Shown one piece after another: positions 27,604 through 38,111 of a stretch of DNA of 64,000 nt. The translations under genes and the position numbers were made by a program. The notes beneath the pieces are model-generated. The model searched no databases, had not been told where the DNA came from, and saw only the letters and a list, made by a program, of their open reading frames with translations. Every line of letters begins with the position of its first letter. Position 1 is the first letter of the stretch. This stretch comes from Halomonas huangheensis. GTDB taxonomy: Bacteria > Pseudomonadota > Gammaproteobacteria > Pseudomonadales > Halomonadaceae. The stretch is taken from the NCBI RefSeq assembly GCF_001431725.1, contig NZ_CP013106.1, positions 2,604,001-2,668,000 on the forward strand, written 5' to 3'.

Positions 27604-28794
27604 ATGCCGGATCTCCTACTGCTGGGCCTGCTGGTTGGCGCCCTGGCCATTGGCTGGGGCCTCGGCCGGCGGGAAAGAGGAAAACACTCGGCCTCTCCCG
27701 AACCCGGCCTGTCGCGAGACTATTTCGTTGGCTTGAATTACCTGCTCAATGACCAGCAGGATCGAGCCATCGAAACCTTCATTTCTGCCCTCGAAGTCAA
27801 CAGCGACACCATCGAGACTCACGTCACCCTGGGCAACCTGTTCCGACAGCGCGGTGAGGCTGACCGCGCGGTGAAGATCCATCAGAATCTCCTCGCTCGT
27901 CCCTTTCTCAATACCGAACAGGGCGCCCGAGTACAGCTGGAGCTGTCACGAGATTTCCTTCAGCTCGGCCTGCTTGACCGTGCCGAACGGCTGCTGCTGG
28001 GTCTGCTTCGTGAGGATGGCAACAACGAGATCCGCAGCCACGCCAAGCGTCTGCTCGCGGACCTTTTCGAACGTGAAGGCGAATGGCAGGAAGCAATCGA
28101 TGTTGCCGTACCCCACCTGACCCGCCTGCATGATGATCTGCGACGCGCGGCGGCTCACTGGCACTGCGAGCTGGCCGAACAGGAAAAGCGCAATGCGAGT
28201 TCCAGCCTTGCCCGAAAGCACCTGAAACAGGCGCTATCGATTGATGACCGCTGCGTTCGAGCAACTCTACTCCAGGCGGAGCTCTATCACGATACTGGCC
28301 AGTACCGTCAAGCCATCAAGCACCTGGAACGCGTCCCGCTTCAGGACCGCGCTTTCATTCCAACCATGCTGGAACCGCTGGAACGCAACTATCGATTGCT
28401 GGATGACCTTGAAGGCCTCATCCATCATCTCAAGCGGCTACTCGATGAGGCACCTTCGACTAGTGTGATTCTGCTGTTGGCCCAGACTCTATGCCAATAT
28501 CACGGCAACGACGACGAAGCGATCACGCTGGTCACCGAGCAGCTAAATCGAGCCCCAAGCCTCGGTGGCGTAGACTTCCTGATGCAACTCTACCAACGCG
28601 GTGAGCAGCTCCATATAAGCGCGGACAGCCAACGCCTTGAGTTACTACGCCACCATACGCAAACTCTGCTGCAGGCTCTTCCACGCCATCGCTGCCGGCG
28701 CTGCGGATTCTCTGGGGATCATCTGCATTGGCAGTGCCCTCGCTGCCGAAGCTGGGGCACCACCAAACCAATCACCGGCATCGAGGGTGAATGA
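27604..28794 (+). CDS. lapB: Lipopolysaccharide assembly protein B
   Basis: 396 residues. An N-terminal membrane anchor (LLLGLLVGALAIGWGLGRRERG) is followed by about nine TPR repeats, beginning RDYFVGLNYLLNDQQDRAIETFI. A C-terminal rubredoxin-like metal site has the cysteine pairs CRRCGF and CPRCRSWG. In E. coli LapB (YciM) recruits FtsH to degrade LpxC, setting LPS output. It is probably cotranscribed with lapA. pyrF, usually the next gene in the same direction, is present but inverted. Confidence 0.93.
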   Translation: MPDLLLLGLLVGALAIGWGLGRRERGKHSASPEPGLSRDYFVGLNYLLNDQQDRAIETFISALEVNSDTIETHVTLGNLFRQRGEADRAVKIHQNLLARPFLNTEQGARVQLELSRDFLQLGLLDRAERLLLGLLREDGNNEIRSHAKRLLADLFEREGEWQEAIDVAVPHLTRLHDDLRRAAAHWHCELAEQEKRNASSSLARKHLKQALSIDDRCVRATLLQAELYHDTGQYRQAIKHLERVPLQDRAFIPTMLEPLERNYRLLDDLEGLIHHLKRLLDEAPSTSVILLLAQTLCQYHGNDDEAITLVTEQLNRAPSLGGVDFLMQLYQRGEQLHISADSQRLELLRHHTQTLLQALPRHRCRRCGFSGDHLHWQCPRCRSWGTTKPITGIEGE

Positions 28795-28847
28795 GGCAGA
28801 AGCGCTTACCTCTGAACTCTTGCCTCTGCATGACTACCTCTGCATGA

Positions 28848-29549
28848 CTACCCCGCCGCCAGCTCCTGCTCGATGGCAGCGAGCGCCGCCATGGGGTCTT
28901 CTGCCTGGGTGACTGGACGCCCAATCACTAGGTGGGTACTGCCGGCGTCGATGGCTTCCCTTGGGGTCATGATGCGGCGCTGGTCGCCTGCCTGGGCGAA
29001 ACTCGGGCGAATACCCGGAGTCACCTTGAGGAAGTCCTCTCCACAGGCTCGCTTGAGCATTGCCGACTCTCGTGCCGAGCACACCACACCATCCATACCG
29101 CTATTTCTGGCCAGACGCGCCAGGCGTTCGACATGGGCCTCGAGATCCGCATCCACGCCCGTAGCGGCGAGCTCTTCCTGAGTCATGCTGGTCAAGACCG
29201 TCACCGCAATCAAGTGAGTCTCCAACCCTTCTTGATCGAGCCGCTCACGCGCAGCCTGCATCATGCGCGCTCCACCCGACGCATGCACATTGACCATCCA
29301 CACTCCCAGCTCGGCAGCAGACAGTACAGCCGCCGCTACCGTATTGGGAATATCGTGAAACTTGAGGTCGAGGAATACCTCGAAGCCACGCCCATGCAAT
29401 GCCTCGAGTACGTTGGGTCCACTGCGAGTAAACAACTCCTTGCCCACCTTGACCCGGCAACGCTCAGGATCAAGACGATCAGCCATACACAGTGCTGCAT
29501 CCAGCGAAGGATAATCAAGGGCAATAATCAGCGGGGAGTCTGTGGTCAT
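28848..29549 (-). CDS. pyrF: Orotidine 5'-phosphate decarboxylase
   Basis: 233 residues. It converts OMP to UMP, the last step of UMP synthesis. The catalytic Asp-Lys network lies in [32 protein letters not shown] and [14 protein letters not shown] are the other barrel signatures. The start at 29549 gives [13 protein letters not shown] at the N-terminus, as in the family. The gene converges on lapB with about 50 bases between the stop codons and no clear terminator. Confidence 0.96.
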   Translation of the reverse strand: MTTDSPLIIALDYPSLDAALCMADRLDPERCRVKVGKELFTRSGPNVLEALHGRGFEVFLDLKFHDIPNTVAAAVLSAAELGVWMVNVHASGGARMMQAARERLDQEGLETHLIAVTVLTSMTQEELAATGVDADLEAHVERLARLARNSGMDGVVCSARESAMLKRACGEDFLKVTPGIRPSFAQAGDQRRIMTPREAIDAGSTHLVIGRPVTQAEDPMAALAAIEQELAAG

Positions 29550-30205
29550 GGGGTCTTCAACCTCGGCGTTGTCATGAAGCCTTCAACCTCGGCGCATGTC
29601 ATGTATTGATGTGTGCCCGGGCAGCTGGAGAGCTGGTCTCCACCAGGATCGCTCTCACTGCGCTGCAACCGGCGCGGGGTGTGCAGGAAAGCTGCCTGAT
29701 GCTGTGGCCTTTTCCCGAATCTCGGCATTATATCAGCTATAACCTCTTACAGCCTGCTGACCTTCACCGCCGATAACTCTTTAATTTCTCACATAAAATG
29801 AAGCGATAGCCGATACATAAATCGTCCCTGCTCTACCAGGCTTGATAGTGAGCGTCGAGGCCACCCCTTCTCACTCGACCTCACCCGCTCTGATCAATGT
29901 CTCCCAGGAGACCAGTCTCAAGGAAGATCGGCCGGGGCAACAACAGGAAGCCCCTTTTGCTCATGGATGAGCTGGCCGAGGCCTCAAGGACCGAGGCGGG
30001 AAACAAGCCTGACTGGAGCAGCGTAGTTTTTGAATGTAGCTATTGAATGCAGTTGTTGAATGTAGTTGCTGAATGCAGTTGTCGAAGCAGTTGTCGAGAT
30101 GGTCACCATCCATCAACTCAGGATGCAACGCGCTGCCATTGATCGGAGTTTTCGCTGGATGCGAAGAACAGATGACACAAGAACGACATTGGAGGTCGAT
30201 CGAAG
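29550..30205. other. Gene-free region with GGA-rich hairpins and a 13-base repeat
   Basis: About 650 bases between pyrF and the ComEA-like gene. No protein gene is supported. From about 29905 to 30018 the plus strand has six GGA motifs, three of them in or near hairpin loops (29934-29954, 29959-29972 and 29981-29997), which is a weak candidate for a CsrA-binding RNA. Five copies of a 13-base repeat lie at 30031-30094. Confidence 0.55.
30031..30094 (+). repeat. Five-copy 13-base tandem repeat
   Basis: Units TGAATGTAGCTAT, TGAATGCAGTTGT, TGAATGTAGTTGC, TGAATGCAGTTGT and the shortened CGAAGCAGTTGT run without spacers. They lie about 110 bases upstream of the ComEA-like gene and may be in its leader. 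Confidence 0.9.
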
Positions 30206-30544
30206 ATGCAAGAGCCTACTACTTCATTATCCCGTGTTTCATCACCGCTACGCCTCCCTGGTGCAAGACACCTGCATTGGACAGGAGCCGTACTCACTGC
30301 ACTATGGCTGGCGATGGCAATGCCCGTTCATGCTCAGGACACGATGGAAATTGTCCCGATCAACATCAACGAGGCCAGTCTCGAGGTACTTGTTGAGCTA
30401 CCGGGCATCGGCCCCAGCAAAGCGCAGACTATTCTTGACGAACGTGAAGCCAATGGCCCGTTCTCGTCACTTGAAGATCTGAAACGAGTCTCGGGCATCG
30501 GCGACGCCATCGTCGGGCGCCTGGATGGAGAAGTCAGTTTTTGA
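30206..30544 (+). CDS. ComEA-like exported helix-hairpin-helix protein
   Basis: 112 residues. A signal peptide (GAVLTALWLAMAMPVHA, cleavage expected before QD) precedes a single ComEA-type double helix-hairpin-helix domain: ININEASLEVLVELPGIGPSKAQTIL and FSSLEDLKRVSGIGDAIVGRL. Such small periplasmic proteins bind double-stranded DNA during natural transformation, together with type IV pili, which are also encoded in this window. Another role in periplasmic DNA binding is possible. GGAGG lies 13 bases before the ATG, which is long. A strong hairpin terminator follows 14 bases after the stop. Confidence 0.85.
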   Translation: MQEPTTSLSRVSSPLRLPGARHLHWTGAVLTALWLAMAMPVHAQDTMEIVPININEASLEVLVELPGIGPSKAQTILDEREANGPFSSLEDLKRVSGIGDAIVGRLDGEVSF

Positions 30545-30558
30545 CATACAGGCGATAC

Positions 30559-30579
30559 CCCCACCGCGACGCGGTGGGG
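30559..30579 (+). terminator. Hairpin terminator after the ComEA-like gene
   Basis: CCCCACCGCG and CGCGGTGGGG form a perfect GC-rich palindrome separated by one base, followed by TCATCTTTC. It also lies downstream of the converging SDR gene and may serve both directions. The T-run is weak. Confidence 0.65.
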
Positions 30580-30627
30580 TCATCTTTCAGGGCAAGCATT
30601 TGCCGTCGCGCTCAGTCTCCGCTCTCC

Positions 30628-31389
30628 CTACAGACGTAAGCCGCCATCCACTTCAATCACCCGCGCCGTGAAGTAATCATTGGTCATGATGAAGGCCACG
30701 GTTTCCGCGATATCTGCCGGAGCCCCCAGACGACGAAGCGGTACTCCATTGGTCAGCTTTTCGAGCATATCGTCACGCATGGAGGCCGTCATTTCGGTCT
30801 CGATAAAACCAGGCGCTACAGCACCAACACGAATTCCATACCGTGCCAGCTCCTTGCCCCAGGTGACCGTTAGCGCAGCGACACCCGCCTTGGCGGCAGC
30901 ATAGTTGCTCTGCCCCATGTTCCCGGCCCGTGAGATGCTGGAAATATTGACGATCACACCATTGCGCCCGTCTTCCACCATGGCAGCGGCTGCGGCGCGT
31001 CCACACAGGAACACCCCGGTCAGATTGACATCGATGACTGCCTGCCAATCCGATAGCCCCAATGTCTTCTCGACCCTGCCGTCTCGTGCCTTGACCAACA
31101 AACCATCACGCAAAATGCCGGCGTTGTTGACCAGGCCATCAAGCGGCCCCATGGCGCTGCGAATGTCTTCAAAGGTCTGGGTAACCGAGGCTTCATCCGC
31201 CACATTGGCGACAAAGGCCCGTGCGGAGATTCCAGCATCCAGCAAGGCATTTACCGCCTTGTCGAGCTGACCTCCATCGGTATCAATCAGCGCCAGCCGC
31301 GCCCCCTGCTCCCCCAAACGGCGAGCTATCGCCAATCCCAGGCCGCGAGCCCCACCGGTGATTGCAATCAGCGCATCGTCTAGCTTCAT
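30628..31389 (-). CDS. Short-chain dehydrogenase/reductase, FabG-like
   Basis: 253 residues. The Rossmann cofactor motif is [25 protein letters not shown] is present, the catalytic serine lies in [14 protein letters not shown] and the Tyr-Lys pair in [18 protein letters not shown] and the C-terminal IEVDGGLRL are usual in 3-oxoacyl-ACP or acetoacetyl-CoA reductases. It would reduce a beta-keto acyl substrate with NAD(P)H. The gene stands alone between terminators and away from fatty-acid synthesis genes, so the substrate is uncertain. Confidence 0.85.
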   Translation of the reverse strand: MKLDDALIAITGGARGLGLAIARRLGEQGARLALIDTDGGQLDKAVNALLDAGISARAFVANVADEASVTQTFEDIRSAMGPLDGLVNNAGILRDGLLVKARDGRVEKTLGLSDWQAVIDVNLTGVFLCGRAAAAAMVEDGRNGVIVNISSISRAGNMGQSNYAAAKAGVAALTVTWGKELARYGIRVGAVAPGFIETEMTASMRDDMLEKLTNGVPLRRLGAPADIAETVAFIMTNDYFTARVIEVDGGLRL

Positions 31390-31801
31390 GGACGGTCCCC
31401 ATTACATCGTTTTTTTCGGAATGTCGGTTTTCTCGGTATATCAGCTGCTGCGTGTGTCAACTATGCCGCATTGCATCATGCAAACTCTATCCTGAAATGA
31501 CCATCTACCCGAAGGAGTAAATATCCATCGAGGCATCTTGTCGCGATGCAGCACACGACTGATTGAGCTCCCTACCCACAGCCAAACACCGGCATAGCTC
31601 CGGTACTATTCCTACAGCCAGGTACCATTCCCCCTGAGAGTGAACCCGATACACAAGGAGTCACATCAGGGCCCGTGCTGGAGCTATTATGATCAGGTGC
31701 CCATATAGCCAGTGCCAAATACTCGCAGTAGCACAACAGGGCGCCCTTGAACTGTTCCGAGAGCATCCCCACATTCTTGAAAAGCCTATTGCGGAGTGAC
31801 C
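31390..31801. other. Intergenic region between divergent SDR and fxsA genes
   Basis: About 410 bases. It must hold promoters for both divergent genes, but no convincing motif or small gene was found. Two GGAG-type ribosome sites occur near 31515 and 31662 without a usable start codon after them. Confidence 0.5.
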
Positions 31802-32329
31802 ATGCCGTTTCTGTTGATCTTCACCATTTTCGCCCTGCTGGACTTCACCGTACTGTTCTCTGTCGGTAGTGAGATCGGGCTCCTGCCCACCGTGGGTCTG
31901 GTACTGGCGACCGGCTTCATTGGACTTCACCTCATCCGTCGTGAAGGCGTCGCGACGTTCGCCCGCGCTCAACAACGCATGGCCAACGGTGAAATTCCTT
32001 CCTCCGAGTTGCTTACCGGCGCGGCACTTATCTTCGGTGGCGCCTTGCTGATGGCCCCGGGTTTCCTATCCGATGCGCTCGGTTTCATGTGCCTGATCCC
32101 AAATGCTCGACGCCTCATGGGCAAGCTACTGGGCAAAGTCGGTATACACATGAAAGGCTTCTATATGAGTGGCTCGACAGAACAGCCTGGCCCTCGTGGT
32201 CCAGATGACTGGAATCAGGCCTCTGGCAGCAGCAGATCCGAGGACAAGCCTCACCAATCGAGTTCTGCCGGAAACCCGGATGATCCGATTGAGGGAGAGT
32301 TCATCAGCCGTGATGAGCGTCGCCGATAG
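31802..32329 (+). CDS. fxsA: FxsA family membrane protein
   Basis: 175 residues. The N-terminal half holds the FxsA domain: LLIFTIFALLDFTVLFSVGSEIG, GLVLATGFIGLHLIRREG and LLTGAALIFGGALLMAPGFLSD, with several membrane helices. The C-terminal 60 residues are hydrophilic and disordered-looking. E. coli FxsA eases exclusion of phage T7 by F plasmid and is otherwise of unknown role. ATG 31802 with GGAG eight bases upstream was preferred over the GTG two codons earlier. It lies upstream of groES, as its homologue does in many gammaproteobacteria. Four 13-base repeats start at its stop codon. Confidence 0.87.
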   Translation: MPFLLIFTIFALLDFTVLFSVGSEIGLLPTVGLVLATGFIGLHLIRREGVATFARAQQRMANGEIPSSELLTGAALIFGGALLMAPGFLSDALGFMCLIPNARRLMGKLLGKVGIHMKGFYMSGSTEQPGPRGPDDWNQASGSSRSEDKPHQSSSAGNPDDPIEGEFISRDERRR

Positions 32330-32376
32330 CCCTTTGAGATAGCCCTTTGAGATAGCCCTCTGCGATAGCCTTTTGT
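32325..32376 (+). repeat. Four-copy 13-base tandem repeat at the 3' end of fxsA
   Basis: Units GATAGCCCTTTGA (twice), GATAGCCCTCTGC and GATAGCCTTTTGT. The fxsA stop codon lies inside the first unit. Confidence 0.93.
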
Positions 32377-32752
32377 GTGGCGGGAGCCGCAACATTAGCG
32401 ATGGCAGATACCCAGATGCCAAGCCGGGTACGCTGTGCCTCACCCTGAGTTCACACTCGGCTTTCATGAATCAAAAAAAAATTCGTGTGATGCCCTTGAA
32501 AGCCTGTCAGCGAACCCCACTTACCTGACAGCACCAAGCTCCGGCACCGGCCACACGGGCGGTGCCAATAACAGGAAGGCTCCTGCCACTACTGGACAGA
32601 CTGCATCGTTCCAGCCAGGACCTCCACCGCTCGCTGATGTATAGACGTCCTGGCTGTATAGACGTCCAAACTGACATCAGTCGAGAGTTGACAATGAAAC
32701 CGCTGCGGGCGGATTGCCCCAGCACAGCAAAACCATCAGGAGAACGTGAGCA
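32330..32752. other. fxsA-groES intergenic region
   Basis: About 420 bases holding four 13-base repeats, the heat-shock promoter, and in the long groES leader a 13-base direct repeat spaced 17 bases apart. No protein gene is supported. Confidence 0.7.
32495..32522 (+). promoter_or_regulatory. Heat-shock (sigma-32) promoter of groES-groEL
   Basis: CTTGAAA, a 13-base spacer, then CCCCACTT: a near-perfect match to the sigma-32 consensus CTTGAAA-N13-14-CCCCATNT. It faces groES, giving a leader of about 220 bases. The leader contains TGTATAGACGTCC twice, at 32638-32650 and 32655-32667. Confidence 0.85.
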
Positions 32753-33046
32753 ATGAACATCCGTCCCTTGCACGATCGCGTCGTCATCCGTCGCGTTGAG
32801 GAAGAGCAGAAGACCGCAGGCGGCATCGTGCTTCCGGGCAGCGCCCAGGAAAAACCGACTCGTGGTGAAGTTCTTGCCGTCGGTAACGGCCGGATTCTTG
32901 AAAGTGGTGACGTTCGCCCACTGGACGTCAAGGTCGGCAATACCGTGATCTTCAAGGATGGCTTCGGCGTCGAAAAGCAGAAAATCGACGGTGAAGAAGT
33001 ACTGATCATGAGCGAAGCCGACATTCTGGCGGTCGTCGAAGGCTAA
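32753..33046 (+). CDS. groES: Co-chaperonin GroES
   Basis: 97 residues. [14 protein letters not shown] is the family N-terminus, [28 protein letters not shown] contains the mobile loop that docks to GroEL, and [17 protein letters not shown] closes the fold. Seven copies form the lid of the GroEL folding chamber in the cytoplasm. AGGAGAACGTGAGC precedes the start. It is cotranscribed with groEL, 83 bases downstream, under the heat-shock promoter at 32495. Confidence 0.98.
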   Translation: MNIRPLHDRVVIRRVEEEQKTAGGIVLPGSAQEKPTRGEVLAVGNGRILESGDVRPLDVKVGNTVIFKDGFGVEKQKIDGEEVLIMSEADILAVVEG

Positions 33047-33099
33047 GCGGCACTCTCGGCGGGATACGCTTCAACTTCGTTCCCAACGTTCACATTTGA

Positions 33100-34773
<1,674 letters not shown>

Positions 34774-34799
34774 TCATCCCCCAGCCCCGAGCTGCGAAA

Positions 34800-34829
34800 C
34801 CCCGCCGGGATTTTCCCGGCGGGGTTTTT
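34800..34829 (+). terminator. Rho-independent terminator of groES-groEL
   Basis: CCCCGCCGGGA and TCCCGGCGGGG form an 11-pair perfect stem with a three-base loop, followed by TTTTT. Confidence 0.95.
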
Positions 34830-34834
34830 GTTTG

Positions 34835-34960
34835 TGGGCCAGCTACGAGCTACGTTCAGTGTCTCGCTGCAGCCCGCAGATTCAAGCCTGGAGTTCGGGG
34901 TAAGAACGACTTGCTGCTCCCTGCAGCCAGTCTGCTGCTCGTAGCTCGTCGCTGACAAGG
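34835..34960. repeat. Palindromic intergenic element with AGCTCGTAGCTCG arms (groEL-trmJ)
   Basis: The left arm is AGCTACGAGCTACG (about 34842-34855) and the right arm GCTGCTCGTAGCTCGTCGCTG (about 34933-34953), in inverted orientation. An inner pair CGCTGCAGCC/CCTGCAGCC is also present. The arms match those of the lexA-dinB element. Confidence 0.6.
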
Positions 34961-35000
34961 TTACAATGCCGGCCTTGTTTTCCCCGGTTACCGTATCCTT

Positions 35001-35732
35001 ATGCTCTCCAATATTCGTGTTGTTCTGGTCCAGACCTTTCATCCCGGCAATATCGGCTCGACAGCCCGAGCAATGAAGACCATGGGATTATCGGACCTGG
35101 TGTTGGTCAATCCTCGCGCCTTTCCGGACGACGAGGCGACACGACTGGCCGCAGGCGCTACAGATCTGATCGAATCCGCACGGGTCGTTACCGCTCTCGA
35201 GGATGCCGTGAGTGACTGTGTTCGTGTGGTGGGTGCCAGCGCTCGCCTGAGAAGCCTTCCCCTACCCCATTACGACGAGCCGGATGATATGGCCGCGGCG
35301 CTGGTGGAAGACTGTTTCCATGACAAGGTGGCGCTGGTCTTCGGCCGTGAGCGCTACGGACTCACCAATGAAGAGATTGCCTGCTGCAGCCACCAGGTGA
35401 GTATTCCTGCCAACCCGGACTATGGGATTCTCAATCTCGCTCAGGCGGTTCAGGTGCTGGCCTGGGAAATACGCCGTACCTGGCGACGCCATCCCCAGGG
35501 AGCTGCCTGCGTCAACCGCACCGCCGAAGAACGCTCTCCAACACGCGAGCAGATGATTCACTTCCAGGAGCATCTCAGCCGTATCATGCAGCGCAGTGGA
35601 TTCATCACCCAACCACATGCACGCACCGAAGCACAACTGCAGGCCTTGTTCGCCCGTGCAGAGCCCACGCGCAAGGAGCTCTCCCTACTGCGTGGGCTGC
35701 TGGCATCACTGGAAGGCCATATCGACCCGTAG
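35001..35732 (+). CDS. trmJ: tRNA (cytidine/uridine-2'-O-)-methyltransferase TrmJ
   Basis: 243 residues. A SPOUT-class enzyme that 2'-O-methylates position 32 in the tRNA anticodon loop. IRVVLVQTFHPGNIGSTARAMK is the family N-terminus. LVFGRERYGLTNEEI and NPDYGILNLAQAVQVLAWE form the knotted SAM site. The helical C-terminal extension (about residues 165-243) is typical of TrmJ and not of shorter SPOUT relatives. It converges on the glutathionylspermidine synthase-like gene. Confidence 0.93.
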   Translation: MLSNIRVVLVQTFHPGNIGSTARAMKTMGLSDLVLVNPRAFPDDEATRLAAGATDLIESARVVTALEDAVSDCVRVVGASARLRSLPLPHYDEPDDMAAALVEDCFHDKVALVFGRERYGLTNEEIACCSHQVSIPANPDYGILNLAQAVQVLAWEIRRTWRRHPQGAACVNRTAEERSPTREQMIHFQEHLSRIMQRSGFITQPHARTEAQLQALFARAEPTRKELSLLRGLLASLEGHIDP

Positions 35733-35756
35733 TTCTCGCCCCGCTGGAGCCGGGCA

Positions 35757-36923
35757 TCAGCCGAGGATGATATGCGGCAGGTAGCGTGAAAGGTCCTGGG
35801 TGATTGCGGAGCTATCCTCACGCAACGAGATTCCCGCTGGCTGGTCGTCGATCAGCCAGGAGCCGATCAGGGTATGATTGCCGGCAAACTTCGGCAATGG
35901 GCAGTATGCCTGATAGATGAAACCTTCCTCACCATAGGGGCCGCCGGACGCTGCCACTTCCTCGCCATCGAGATGGATGCTGATGTTCGCGCCCTCACGA
36001 GCAAAGATCGGCTTCTTGACGAAGCGCGTCATGCTGCTCGAGGCAAGATCTTCCTCGAAATATGACGGCAGCAGATTGGGATGCCCGGGGAACATCTTCC
36101 ACAGCAACGGCAACAGCGCCTTGTTGGACAACAACGCTTTCCAGGGCGGTTCCAACCAGCTGGTTCCGGTTCGTGGCAGCAGCCCGGCATATTCCTCGCG
36201 GAGCATGAACTCCCAGGGATAGAGCTTGAAGATCCAGCGAATGACTCGGTTATCAAGGTCGGTGAAGAGGTCACCCTCGCCGTGGCCTATATCCTCGATA
36301 TAGACAAAGCGTGTCGGAATGCCGGCCTCATTGGCACAATCCTCCAGATACTGCACGGTGCCGCGATCTTCTTCAGTATCCTTGCAGCAGGCGAGATGCA
36401 ATGTCTCACCGGGATGATAGCGGCGCAGCTCGGCAAAGCGGTTGACCAGCTTCTCCTGTACCGACGTGAACTGATCCGCCGAGCGCGGGATATCGCCGTT
36501 GTTGACCTTATCCTCAAGCCATAGCCACTGCCAGAAGCCGGTCTCGTAAAGGCTGGTCGGAGTATCAGCGTTGTTCTCGTAGAGTTTCGCGGGTCCATCG
36601 CCGGAATACGCGAGATCCAGCCGTGAATAGAGGCTACGTTCACCTGCGTGCCAGGAGTTAGCCACCAGATCCCAGTGCTGTTGCGGGATGCGGAAGCGAT
36701 GCATCAACTCATCGTCGCCGACCACACGCTCAACCACGGCAAGGCACATCTGGTGCAGCTCCGCCGTGGGTTCCTCTAGGTCTTCCTCGATCTGCTTGAG
36801 AGAGAATTGGTAATAAGCACTTTCATCCCAGTAGGCCTCGCCATGCATGGTATGAAAGTGAAAACCGAACTCGCGTGCCCGGTCACGCCAACCGGGCCGC
36901 TCGCGACTGATGAGACGAATCAC
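35757..36923 (-). CDS. yjfC: Glutathionylspermidine synthase-like ATP-grasp protein (YjfC/YgiC type)
   Basis: 388 residues. It resembles the synthetase domain of E. coli glutathionylspermidine synthase without the amidase half: [75 protein letters not shown] and [33 protein letters not shown]. These include the ATP-grasp Lys and Glu/Asn metal ligands. E. coli YgiC and YjfC do not have settled reactions, though peptide-amine ligation is expected. It is the last gene of the minus-strand yjf-type cluster, three bases after the DUF1190 gene. Confidence 0.83.
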   Translation of the reverse strand: MIRLISRERPGWRDRAREFGFHFHTMHGEAYWDESAYYQFSLKQIEEDLEEPTAELHQMCLAVVERVVGDDELMHRFRIPQQHWDLVANSWHAGERSLYSRLDLAYSGDGPAKLYENNADTPTSLYETGFWQWLWLEDKVNNGDIPRSADQFTSVQEKLVNRFAELRRYHPGETLHLACCKDTEEDRGTVQYLEDCANEAGIPTRFVYIEDIGHGEGDLFTDLDNRVIRWIFKLYPWEFMLREEYAGLLPRTGTSWLEPPWKALLSNKALLPLLWKMFPGHPNLLPSYFEEDLASSSMTRFVKKPIFAREGANISIHLDGEEVAASGGPYGEEGFIYQAYCPLPKFAGNHTLIGSWLIDDQPAGISLREDSSAITQDLSRYLPHIILG

Positions 36924-36926
36924 GTC

Positions 36927-37547
36927 CTAGCCACCCCAACTGCGTGACCGAGAGGAACTACTGCTACCGCCGAAGTTCGATTTTGCCGCGACTACGGAAC
37001 CGAACCCGCCGCGCGACATGGTCCGGCTCACCGCCGGCTTGGGCTTGAACAGGTCGTTATCGACGGAGACCCGCCCCTGACGCCCATTGCCGAATACCCG
37101 GCCATCCACCGTTGACCACTTGCCATAGACCGGGGAACGCATATAACGCGAGGTGTAGAGCGCCGAGGACTGATAGCGATTGCCATCCAACGCTCTGGCG
37201 AACAGGAAGCCGGCCATGGCCGGAACAAACCAGGAACCGTTGCTGTCCTGCGGTTGATAGGTCCTACAGCTGTCCTGACCAAAATCCGACTCGCAGGCCA
37301 GTTGCGAGTCGTAGCGCGGGCCACTGGTCGCCGCCTCCGACAGTGCACTCTCATAGGCAGTCTGGCATTGCTCGGCGAGCTCGGGGTTGGCGTCAATGCA
37401 GTCATTCACGTCGTTGTAGACCGTCGCTTCACGACTATCACTACAACCCGATACGGCGACTGCAATCGCTGCCACCAGTGTCAGACGACGAGGTTCCACA
37501 GGTGCCTTGCGCATCCGCTCCAGATTGATCGATGCTGTGCGTTTCAT
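36927..37547 (-). CDS. yjfM: DUF1190 (YjfM/YgiB) lipoprotein-like protein
   Basis: 206 residues. The N-terminus is basic, followed by VAAIAVAVSGCSDSREA, a hydrophobic stretch ending at a lipobox-like cysteine. DVNDCIDANPELAEQCQTAYESALSEA and several further cysteines, then RSPVYGKWSTVDGRVFGNGRQGRVSV, are the DUF1190 signature. The C-terminus is rich in Ser, Gly and Arg. DUF1190 genes lie beside the glutathionylspermidine synthase-like gene in many enterobacteria; the function is unknown. Confidence 0.8.
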   Translation of the reverse strand: MKRTASINLERMRKAPVEPRRLTLVAAIAVAVSGCSDSREATVYNDVNDCIDANPELAEQCQTAYESALSEAATSGPRYDSQLACESDFGQDSCRTYQPQDSNGSWFVPAMAGFLFARALDGNRYQSSALYTSRYMRSPVYGKWSTVDGRVFGNGRQGRVSVDNDLFKPKPAVSRTMSRGGFGSVVAAKSNFGGSSSSSRSRSWGG

Positions 37548-37557
37548 CGCTATCCCC

Positions 37558-37974
37558 TCAATACGTCATGCAGGCAGCGTTGAGCAGACCCACAGCAATC
37601 GATACCCCACACAACACAACACCAGCAGGAATCTCGTTATCGTTGATACGCTGCACGATGCGCGGCATGAGCAGGAAGCGAACCAGCGCGAAGGCCAGCA
37701 CCTGAGCCACCAACGCCACAACACCCCAGATAACGAAATCCACCAGCCCTACGGAATTCGCGGCAGCACTGGCCAATGCCAATGCAAAGCCCACTACGGC
37801 ACCGACAAGACCGAGAGCCGCAGCAGTGTTATTGCCTTCCTTGACCAGCTTCCATTCATCGTGCGGGGTGACGAAGGTGTAGACGTACTTGAACACCACC
37901 AACATCACCAGTGAGATCGCAAAATAGAGGGCAAAGCTCAGCAGGCCTGCCAGTGATGAAGAGAGATCGACCAT
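37558..37974 (-). CDS. yjfL: DUF350 (YjfL) membrane protein
   Basis: 138 residues with four hydrophobic helices (SLAGLLSFALYFAISLVMLVVF, AALGLVGAVVGFALALA, VDFVIWGVVALVAQVLAFALV, VVLCGVSIAVGLLNAA). The DUF350 core motif VKEGNNTAAALGLVGAVVGFALAL is intact. It is an inner-membrane protein of unknown function that occurs with PspA-like and DUF1190 proteins, as here. It lies 10 bases upstream of the DUF1190 gene. Confidence 0.82.
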   Translation of the reverse strand: MVDLSSSLAGLLSFALYFAISLVMLVVFKYVYTFVTPHDEWKLVKEGNNTAAALGLVGAVVGFALALASAAANSVGLVDFVIWGVVALVAQVLAFALVRFLLMPRIVQRINDNEIPAGVVLCGVSIAVGLLNAACMTY

Positions 37975-38111
37975 AATATTCCTTCCCTGTCATTGACTTC
38001 TGAATGGAGAACCACGGCTGGCAGTATTCGCAACCCGCCATGTTTTCCGCGCAGGTTCTCCGGTGTCATCGTGTTGTGTGTGGCTTGAGTTGCTTCTCAG
38101 CAGCGTGCATG

